Part shown: positions 56,232 to 64,000 of the stretch, one piece after another
How the letters are laid out: each line of letters starts with the position of its first letter
Numbering within the stretch: position 1 is the first letter of the stretch
Assembly: GCF_027579695.1 (NCBI RefSeq)
Contig: NC_083587.1
Span: forward strand, 45,963,232-46,027,231
DNA length: 64,000 bases
From: Neoarius graeffei
Lineage: Eukaryota; Chordata; Actinopteri; Siluriformes; Ariidae
Reading direction: 5' to 3'
Program-made: the position numbers and the translations under genes
The notes under the pieces: generated by a model
Told to the model about the DNA's origin: nothing
The model's input: only the letters and a program-made list of their open reading frames with translations
Database searches by the model: none

Positions 56232-57832
56232 CAGTGGGGCAAAAAAGTATTTAGTCAGTCACCAATTGTGCAAGTTCTCCCACTTAAAAAGATGAGAGAG
56301 GCCTGTAATTTTCATCATAGGTACACTTCAACTATGAGAGACAGAATGAGAAAAAAAAATCCAGAAAATCACATTGTCTGTCTGATTTTTAAAGAATTTA
56401 TTTGCAAATTATGGTGGAAAATAAGTATTTGGTCAATAACAAAAGTTCATCGCAATACCTTTGCCAACCCTTTGTTGGCAATGACAGAGGTCAAACGTTT
56501 TCTGTAAGTCTTCACAAGGTTTTCACACACTTGCTGGTATTTTGGCCCATTCCTCCATGCAGATCTCCTCTAGAGCAGTGATGTTTTGGGGCTGTAGCTG
56601 GGCAACACGGACTTTCAACTCCCTCCAAAGATTTTCTATGGGGTTGAGATCTGGAGACTGGCGAGGCCACTCCAGGACCTTGAAATGCTTCTTACGAAGC
56701 CACTCCTTCGTTGCCCGGGCAGTGTGTTTGGGATCATTGTCATGCTGAAAGACCCAGCCACGTTTCATCTTCAATGCCCTTGCTGATGGAAGGAGGTTTT
56801 CACTCAAAATCTCACGATACATGGCCCCATTCATTCTTTCCTTTACACGGATCAGTCGTCCTGGTCCCTTTGCAGAAAAACAGCCCCAAAGCATGATGTT
56901 TCCACCCCCATGCTTCACAGTAGGTATGGTGTTCTTTGGATGCAACTCAGCATTCTTTCTCCTCCAAACACAAGTTGAGTTTTTACCAGAAAGTTCTATT
57001 TTGGTTTCATCTGACCATATGACATTCTCCCAATCCTCTTCTGGATCATCCAAATGCTCTCTAGCAAACTTCAGATGGCCTGGACATGTACTGGCTTAAG
57101 CAGGGGGACACGTCTGGCACTGCAGGATTTGAGTCCCTGGCAGCGTAGTGTGTTACTGATGGTAGCCTTTGTTACTTTGGTCCCAGCTCTCTGCAGGTCA
57201 TTCACTAGGTCCCCCCGTGTGGTTCTGGGATTTTTGCTCACAGTTCTTGTGATCATTTTGACCCCACGGGGTGAGATCTTGCGTGGAGCCCCAGATCGAG
57301 GGAGATTATCAGTGGTCTTGTATGTCTTCCATTTTCTAATAATTGCTCCCACAGTTGATTTCTTCACACCAAGCTGCTTACCTATTGCAGATTCAGTCTT
57401 CCCAGCCTGGTGCAGGTCTACAATTTTGTTTCTGGTGTGCTTTGACAGCTCTTTGGTCTTGGCCATAGTGGAGTTTGGAGTGTGACTGTTTGAGGTTGTG
57501 GACAGGTGTCTTTTATACTGATAACGAGTTCAAACAGGTGCCATTAATGCAGGTAACGAGTGGAGGACAGAGGAGCCTCTTAAAGAAGTTGTTACAGGTC
57601 TGTGAGAGCCAGAAATCTTGCTTGTTTGTCGGTGACCAAATACTTATTTTACCGAGGAATTTACCAATTAATTCATTAAAAATCCTACAATATGATTTCC
57701 TGGATTCTTTCCCCCCATTCTGTCTCTCATAGTTGAAGTGTACCTATGATGAAAATTACAGGCCTCTCTCATCTTTTTAAGTGGGAGAACTTGCACAATT
57801 GGTGGCTGACTAAATACTTTTTTGCCCCACTG
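56232..57832 (-). mobile_element. Tc1-like transposon with long terminal repeats, 1.6 kb
   Basis: Complete element of a third Tc1 family. Inverted terminal repeats start cagtggggcaaaaaagtatt and match over at least 120 bases, with TA outside both (56230-56231, 57833-57834). The transposase gene fills the middle on the minus strand. Its length is that of an undisturbed copy, so it is younger than the other Tc1 copies here. Confidence 0.93.
56490..57466 (-). pseudogene. Tc1-family transposase with two frameshifts
   Basis: It starts [20 protein letters not shown] with a helix-turn-helix ([20 protein letters not shown]) and a GAPRKIS basic linker. A one-base loss at about 57080 ends the first frame after PVHVQAI; the next frame resumes within the following codons. 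The catalytic triad is visible: [10 protein letters not shown] (Asp), [15 protein letters not shown] (Asp) and [11 protein letters not shown] (Glu). A second frameshift near 56525, at KIPASV, removes the last residues. All catalytic residues are present, so the damage is limited. Confidence 0.9.
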
Positions 57833-57834
57833 TA

Positions 57835-58439
57835 TCTAGTTACTTGTGGGTAGGAAATTTAACGTATCGGTATAAATCTAAGCGTATCGGATTTTAACTA
57901 GAGCGACTAAGCGCATCAGCAGGCAGATACGCTAAAACGCTTTGGGGAAAACCATGAAAATGCTGTTCCTAAAAGCACTAAAGATGCTGTGAGGTTTGGT
58001 CTAAAACTGTTCAAAGGTAAAGCGGAATTGAGATTTATTTTATCCATTTCGAAACAAAGGATTTTATGTGAGTCGGTGTAGATAAGTGACACTGTGCCAT
58101 GTCGTTATTACGTTTGCATGCTGCTTTTGAAGTTTGATATAATTTAAAAATCACCTGTGTATTTCTACTCAAACAATTATCCACCTCAGGCTCCGTGAAC
58201 ATTGGTGGATAATTGTAAAATATTTGGTTGCTTGCAGTAACTGCATGAAACCAGCGACCCACTGGCTTCTCTCAACTGTTGCATTCCCCCCCCCCCCCCC
58301 CCCCCCCCCCCTTATATTTTGAGTTTTAGAGCAGAACAAAACACTGAACAGACATGGCAGCAGTGGAAGGTATGAGCAAAATACATATACCATACAGAAT
58401 GATGTAATAGAAGAAAAATCAAAACAAAACCGAGGGATT
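57835..58439. other. Unique sequence with a C homopolymer
   Basis: A run of about 26 C lies at 58286-58311. Nothing else was recognised. Confidence 0.6.
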
Positions 58440-59100
58440 GCAGCACTATATAGGACCTTACATGGACAATTCTTAGAACGTTCACAGTTCAGAGATTGCG
58501 TTTTTCTTTTGTGATGCTCTTCCAAGCTTGTACCACAGCTTCTTTCAGCTGCATGTGTGTGTGTGTGGGTTCTCCGGTCAGTCTCCCATCAGCCTCCTCT
58601 TCATGAGGTGGAATGTATGCTCACTTGGGTGAAGGTCTGGTGATTAACTTGGACAGTTTCAAACTGTTCACTTCCCCCCTGATGAAGTCCTTTGTTGTGT
58701 TGGCAGTGTGTTTTGGCTCATTGTCTTGCTGCATGATGACGTTCCTCCCCATTAGATTGGATGCGCTTCTCTGTAAATTGGCAGATAGAATGTTTTTGTA
58801 CACTCCTTCTGTTTGCTACCATCATGCATTATGTCATCAATAAATATTAGTGAGCCAGTTCTAGAGGCAGCCATGCATGCCTCAGCTATAACACTACCTC
58901 CACCGTGATTGACTGAGCTTGTATATTTTGGATCCTGAGCAAATTCTTTCTCCACAATTTGGCCTTTTCCAGTGGTTTGCATTTTGTGGTATGGTCTCTA
59001 TATTTCTGCTCTTAAAGTCTTCTTCAAGTGATGGGTTGTGATACCTTCTGTAGGGCAGAGGTGAAGGTGTTGTTGATCTCACAGACTCTCTTGTTTTTAT
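58440..59100 (-). pseudogene. Old Tc1-like transposase, C-terminal half
   Basis: The minus strand reads IMQQDNEPKHTANTTKDFI (second catalytic Asp) near 58690-58745, SPDLHPSEHTFHLMKRRLMG near 58570-58630 (the Glu position) and SVNHGGGSVIAEACMAASRT near 58860-58920. Frame changes are present. It belongs with the N-terminal half at 60868-61160, separated by about 1.77 kb of inserted repeats. Confidence 0.75.
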
Positions 59101-59203
59101 TTGGGCGGGGGATATAGAAACGGGTTCCGTCTGTCCGGTCACGTTTTCATTTCCGGGCCATATCTTTAAAACTACTGAAGATATTTTCATGAAACTTGTG
59201 TAC

Positions 59204-59538
59204 CTGCGGAAGGTCCAGAATATATCTTGGAGGAAACATCCTACTAACAAGTCACTCTACGGATCCTACCCGCGTATGTCTACCATCATTCGACAGCGTC
59301 GACTAACCCTCGCTGGTCATGTGATGAGACATAAAGAGGCGGCAGGAAGAGTATAGCTATGGACTCCAGACGCCAGCAGAAGGCGTGGCAGACCCTGCAC
59401 AACGCTTAGGGACATTCTGCAGGAAGACACCGGCCTCGAAGTTGGGGAACTCCGGACTGCAATGCAGGACCGAGAGTGCTGGAAGACGAAATTCACGTGT
59501 GGCACCGACTCTGTCGGATGAGTAGTAGTAGTAGTAGT
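59204..59538 (+). mobile_element. LINE 3' fragment with (AGT)n tail and 8-bp TSD
   Basis: The plus strand reads MSTIIRQRRLTLAGHVMRHK, then RRRGRPCTTLRDILQEDTGL and ends TDSVG before a stop and AGT units. This is the same kind of C-terminal tail as at 15882-16140. The duplication ttgtgtac lies at 59196-59203 and 59539-59546. Confidence 0.8.
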
Positions 59539-59546
59539 TTGTGTAC

Positions 59547-60330
59547 ATATCAAGCAACATGTGAACTGGTGCCTTTTGGTATTTTGGAGTTTTGAAAAAA
59601 AAAGTATTTTTCAGATTTTTACATAAATTGATTTTGACTTAGTTTCTAAGAGCAATGTTTGTTTCCGGAGCATATATCCAAAACTATTCATGATACGGAT
59701 TTGAAACTTGGTATGCATGTTAACAAGGTGATGTAGATGTGCCTTTTAGAAACTGGTTCCTTCTGTCCGGCTGGTCACGTTTTCATTTCCAGGCCAAACT
59801 ACTGAAGATATCTTAATGAAACCTATGTATACATGTCAAGCAACATGTGAACTGGTGCCTTTTGCTATTTCGGATTTTTGAAAAAAAAAGAAAGTATTTT
59901 TCAGATTTTTACATAAATAGTTTTTGACTTAGTTTCTAAGAGCAACGTTTGTTTCCGGAGTATATATCCAAAACTATTAATGATACGGATTTGAAACTTG
60001 GTATGCATGTTAACAAGGTGATGTAGATGTGCCTTTTAGAAACTGGTTCCTTCTGTCCGGCTGGTCACGTTTTCATTTCCAGGCCAAACTACTGAAGATA
60101 TCTTAATGAAACCTATGTATACATGTCAAGCAACATGTGAACTGGTGCCTTTTGCTATTTCGGATTTTTGAAAAAAAAAGAAAGTATTTTTCAGATTTTT
60201 ACATAAATAGTTTTTGACTTAGTTTCTAAGAGCAACGTTTGTTTCCGGAGCATATATCCAAAACTATTAATGATGCGAATTTGAAACTTGGTATACATGT
60301 TAACAAGGTGATGTAGATGTGCATTTTCAT
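59547..60330. repeat. Tandem repeat, exact period 290 bp
   Basis: The word tttctaagagcaa starts at 59643, 59933 and 60223, a spacing of 290 in each case, and the units are almost identical. A more diverged unit begins at 59117, before the LINE insertion. Each unit carries gtttccggagcatatatcca and an A-run. No coding capacity. Confidence 0.85.
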
Positions 60331-60365
60331 ACTGAGAAATTTTAATTTTTCATGTTTCCATGGAA

Positions 60366-60466
60366 AAAAGAAAGGGAAAGAGGCCGCACTATGCATACAG
60401 ATATTTATTCGCAATTATTGCGAATAAATATCTGTATGCATAGTGCGGTCTCTTTCCCTTTCTTTT
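60366..60466. repeat. 101-bp near-perfect palindrome
   Basis: Two 50-base arms around a single central base (60416) match as reverse complements with one mismatch. The arms contain ccgcactatgcatacagata. Flanking words (tttccat at 60354-60360 and again near 60560) suggest it arrived as part of an insertion of about 200 bases. Confidence 0.9.
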
Positions 60467-60867
60467 GAACTGACTATATGTTAGGCCAGCACTCTCAGAA
60501 TTAATAAAAATATATTGAGTGAAGCCTGCTCCTACCCTTATGCACTTTTTTATGTTTCCATAGAAGCAATTTCAGACTTAGTCTCTCAGGTTAGTTTTAG
60601 GGGTAGGTTTTGGTTCCGGAGCAGAACTTGAAAACTATGAGTGGTGTGGTCTTGAAAGTTGGTATATGTGTTGATTTTAAGTAATGTATATGCGCCTTTT
60701 GATACTAAGAAATGTGAGAAATTTTAATTTTTAGCTCACCTGGACCAAAAGTCCAGTGGGTTTATGCCATGGGCTGCTGAGGTCAGTTTAAAGAGGTGGG
60801 GTTGGTTTCCTGCAGCAGAACTTGAAAAATGTGACCAATGATATCTTCAAACTTAGTATATCAGGCG

Positions 60868-61160
60868 GGGGATATAGAGGAGACTGTCTTCTTGTTGGGT
60901 TTTTCTTCACAGCTCTCAAAATTTTTCTGTCATCACCTGCTGCTGTTTTCCTGGGCCCGCCTGTTCAACGTGTAGTTGTTGGTACACCAGTGGTTTCTTT
61001 CTTTTTCAGGATTGTTGTATTGGCTGTGCCCAATACTTTCCCCTCATTTCTCAGCTTCAAAATGGCTTGCTTTTCTCTCCAGACAGCTCTCTGGTCTTAA
61101 GGTTGGTTTATCCTTTTGAAAAAACAAAAGCAGTCTTCACGGGCAAAACCCAGGGCTCAA
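60868..61160 (-). pseudogene. Old Tc1-like transposase, N-terminal half
   Basis: The minus strand reads KTRAVWREKQAILKLRNEGK and then VLGTANTTILKKKETTGVPT, with later VKKNPTRR: a helix-turn-helix and basic linker of Tc1 type. It pairs with 58440-59100. Confidence 0.65.
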
Positions 61161-61375
61161 ACCAGAGCTGGGCGATACATCGATTTTATCGATTAATTCG
61201 AATTTACAGTTGAGGACGATGTGTTTTTATGAAAATCGGTTTTCTCTCAGTTTTAACTTCCGCCACCGACGCTCCCCTCTGCGCATGTGTAGAACGGATC
61301 AGGCAGCAGGGATGGATCGGGCACAGACACTATAGCCCTCCTCCCGCGCACTTGCCATAGACACACACAAACAAC

Positions 61376-61659
61376 ATGGCAGCGATTGGGGGAAAGCCGC
61401 AACTTGTGCCCAAGAAAGGAGTAACTTCCTCCGTAATGTGGAATTGGTTCGGTTTTGCGGCATCGGACGCAGACCAAACAAGTCCTCGTTGTAAGGTGTG
61501 TTTGAAAATGGTTGCTTCCAAAGGAAGCAGCACGACGAATTTATTCCAGCACCTTAAACAGAAGCACGCAGCGGAGCGGGAGAAGTGCTGCTCCCGGTGG
61601 AATGAAAACAGACGCAGCACTAGCGCACCATCCAAAGTAAAGCAAGCAACCGTCCCTGA
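61376..61659 (+). pseudogene. BED zinc-finger start of a hAT transposase, interrupted
   Basis: It starts MAAIGGKPQLVPKKGVTSSV. The BED finger is Trp22, Trp24, Phe25, Cys39, Cys42, His59 and His64 (C-x2-C-x16-H-x4-H, with TTNLFQHLKQKH), as in ZBED1-type hAT proteins, which bind DNA. After TVPD the frame enters the inner hAT element. The catalytic and dimerisation regions are absent. Confidence 0.85.
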
Positions 61660-63104
61660 CCGGGGCGCCGCTAGAAATCTTGGGCCCTATGGAAGATTAC
61701 AATTTAGGGCCCCCCCGGTAAAATTTTCAAGCGCAAGCAACTGAATTTGAAGTCTGCTGGCACTTCTACTTTACTATCCATGTGATCAGCTGCCTAGCAA
61801 GTTTAGGTGATATAATTATTTGGTATATGAACATTTTAAATGCAGAACTGTCAGAATTAGACTGAATAGATTGTTGCCGGTTTAACAGCATCAATTCTTG
61901 CACTCCAGCGAGCATCAGACAAGCTGTGGAGAGAGCAGCCGGTAGTTTCTTTGTATATGGCCCATCGTTCTGGACTGGCACTTACAAATTTGTATTGATG
62001 AAGCCAAAAAAAGCTGACACTTCCTCACTTGATCCTGCAGCGTGTACCCCAGCGAGATTTAACACATGAACATTTTGATTGAATGAACTCCATACTAAGT
62101 TACCTAAGAATAGTTGCTCATAAAAAAAGAAATGTCTTTTCATTTTAATGTAAGTCTTAATAGCCCAATGCTGCTTACTGTAGCCTAGCAATTAAAATAG
62201 TTTTTAACCCTAAATCCTTTATTCATGGATTGTATTGCTCACCTCCTTCTCCTAGGATTTGGGTTGAGGGCTGGGGTCCTATTCCTGAGGCTGAATCTGT
62301 GGATGTTGAGTGCACCTCATTAGTTTTGAAACCAGTTATTAGCACCAGTATCATGTACTGTAGGCTAGCCTAATATTTTACCTCCCGTATTAGCCCAGTA
62401 GGCTAGTTTACTGCACAAGTTTAGCTAGTTCTGTGCAGACCTTCTACATTACATTCATCTGATCTTCCATGGCAATAAACGTGAAGTATTTAAATAAAAT
62501 GACACTGCACTGCTGATTGAAAAGTGTTGTCTTGATATTCCAACTCGGTTAAAATGAAATCTGCTAGTCTGTCATTAGCTAGCATGCTGTAATGGCATCG
62601 AGTGTCAGTGAATAATAGGCTAGCTTTCTTTAGGAAAAACTGAGTCACCGATTGTTGACCCTTTTTCTCCCTTTCAGCTTTCTGCTGCTTCTCCTTCCGT
62701 TTTTGATATCCGGACTTCATAATTTATCTCACCACCATCACACCTGCTCAGTAACTTCTAGAATGTACAGCTCAATTGGAGAGAAACTACCAGCTGCGCT
62801 AATAGCGGCGCTGTGCACACACGGAGCTACACAGTTCACTGCCCCCGCCCACAATCAGACTGTACCATTACTAAAAAGGGAGGAGGGGTGAAATGACAAT
62901 ATCATAAATAATTCAAGGAAAATGTGATAGCAAATCATAGCCATGTATAATTTGCATATTTTAAAAGATGAAATGAAATATTTTATTTCAAAAACTTACA
63001 CAAGGCAATACTATTAAAATAATATTAATATCCCTCACAGGCCCCCCTGTCAGTACCAGGCCCTTAGAATCGTCCTAACTCCCCCCCCCCCAGCGGCGCC
63101 CCTG
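61660..63104 (-). mobile_element. Inner hAT element, 1.45 kb
   Basis: Ends ccggggcgccgct and, reversed, caggggcgccgct are inverted repeats. A perfect 8-bp duplication, gtccctga, lies at 61652-61659 and 63105-63112. A minus-strand frame at 62720 begins MKSGYQKRKEKQQKAEREKK and GQQSVTQFFLKK, a lysine-rich start like those of ZMYM1-type hAT proteins; it soon becomes unrelated, and the rest of the gene is missing. Confidence 0.85.
62610..62720 (-). pseudogene. N-terminal remnant of a hAT transposase
   Basis: About 35 codons (KRKEKQQKAEREKKGQQSVT, QFFLKK) precede what is probably an intron. The K/R/E-rich start followed by a -T-x-FF- motif is common in hAT proteins. No other part was recognised. 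Confidence 0.5.
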
Positions 63105-63656
63105 GTCCCTGACACATTTTTCGAACTGTGTGCCTTATGATCAGAATGGGGCGCGGTGGAAGGCAACCACAGATGCTATTGCGATGTTATCTCATCTACA
63201 AGCTTGCTTTTTGGCTTCTTTTTGGTTTCTAGTTGCACTTTAACCCCAAAGGGGAAATTTTAAGTGAAAACAAAATAAAGGTAAAACTTGTTTTGAACCA
63301 TTTCTTTTTCATCTTTAGTTTGATTTTTAGTAGGGGGGAAAAATAGATTAAAATCGGATTTTTTGTGAAAAAATCAAAGATTTTTTTTTTTAGGCCATAT
63401 CGCCCAGCTCTAGCTCAAACCAAGAGTAGACCAATGCTATATGATTTATATTCATATAATTGTTATACGTTATTAAATATCCTGACATAAACTGCTATCG
63501 TTTTAATTAGATATAGAAAGTGGAAAATTACTTTCTAACCGTTTTGTTCAGGCTACAGTTAGCTAACACTCATTCTGCACCAGTTACTCGGACTGCTGAA
63601 TAAACTGCCCGTTCACACAACCATACCGGTTTATCACACTGGTTCTCACTGCTTAT

Positions 63657-64000
63657 AGATTAGATAGAACTTTATTGATCCCTTCAGGAGGGTTCCCTCA
63701 GGGAAATTAAAATTCCAGCAGCATCATTACAGGATAAACAGAGAATAGAAAATAGAGAAAAACTTCTAGATAAATTAAATTAAGTATTTACATATAAAAA
63801 AGAATAAGAGATGGGGGGGGAAGAAAAAAAAAGCCAGCAGGAGAGGTATTGCACATTGTCCAGTATTGGTTATTGTCAGGCTAGGCTACTGCTCCTTCCC
63901 TTCCCGTCCTCTGTCCTCCTGTTCCCCCCTTCCCGTCCTCTGTCCTCCTGTCCCCCCCCCCCCTTTGTCCCTCACGCCATCAGACTGTACAACACCCAGA
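63657..64000 (-). repeat. L2-like LINE 3' end, cut by the window
   Basis: On the minus strand a non-coding 3' region ends in gggatcaataaagttctatc-like sequence at 63657-63690, the usual end of L2-type fish LINEs, and the tail is of TATC type. C-rich tandem words (cttcccgtcctctgtcctcc twice at 63899-63945) lie upstream. The coding part would start just beyond the window edge. Confidence 0.6.

Larger units (their letters stand above)
61163..63412 (+). mobile_element. hAT element with BED exon, 2.25 kb, hosting a second hAT element
   Basis: Ends cagagctgggcgata and, reversed, tagagctgggcgata are inverted repeats. A perfect 8-bp duplication, gctcaaac, lies at 61155-61162 and 63413-63420, the length expected of hAT. 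The element holds the start of a BED-finger transposase gene, interrupted by 61660-63104. The second half after the inner element is short and has no catalytic region. Confidence 0.88.

Noticed and set aside
57054..57485. 143-codon hydrophobic frame on the plus strand
   Set aside because: Antisense to the Tc1 transposase N-terminus at 57071-57466.

Overview
The window looks like a vertebrate nuclear genome segment, most probably from a teleost fish. It has no operons, has long non-coding stretches and intron-type splice sites, and is saturated with the repeat types that crowd ray-finned fish genomes: tRNA-headed SINEs with the V-SINE/HE1-like central core, Tc1/mariner elements, RTE- and L2-type LINEs, hAT, PIF/Harbinger-like and Kolobok-like DNA transposons. 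Species cannot be named from the sequence alone.

Layout. 1-8.8 kb: SINEs, an L2-like LINE fragment, and an almost intact 3.35 kb RTE-like LINE (3593-6945, minus) inserted in an old Tc1 copy. 9-15 kb: a Tc1-type MITE, a TTAA foldback element, and a 2.1 kb Tc1 transposon broken by a MITE. 15-18 kb: SINE, LINE tail, and a Kolobok-like element with a THAP exon. 18.7-23.8 kb: about 14 head-to-tail copies of one SINE, i.e. a SINE-derived satellite. 23.9-24.6 kb: a CpG-rich promoter-like block with a probable non-coding first exon ending in a splice donor, the only sign of a host gene (plus strand). 24.9-30.2 kb: a second tandem array whose unit grew in steps as new elements landed in it. 30-43 kb: mostly unique, probably intronic sequence with scattered MITEs, a nuclear-receptor half-site-rich repeat and a candidate conserved element. 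44-48 kb: a second copy of the same Tc1 family, hit by a LINE, a MITE and a SINE, followed by a foldback element. 49.5-51.8 kb: one hAT-like element inside another. 53.6-57.8 kb: a Harbinger-like MITE, a TTAA foldback element and a third Tc1 element. 58.4-63.4 kb: an old Tc1 element split by repeats and by a hAT element that itself contains a second hAT element. The last 350 bases are the 3' end of an L2-like LINE.

No intact host protein-coding gene was found. Every protein-like reading frame belongs to a transposable element, and only the RTE-like LINE keeps a full-length frame. The genes therefore do not form a pathway. What the window shows is a history of nested insertions that can be ordered by target-site duplications (TSDs). 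Terminal repeats and TSDs were read by eye; superfamily names follow from TSD length, termini and protein motifs and are not database assignments.
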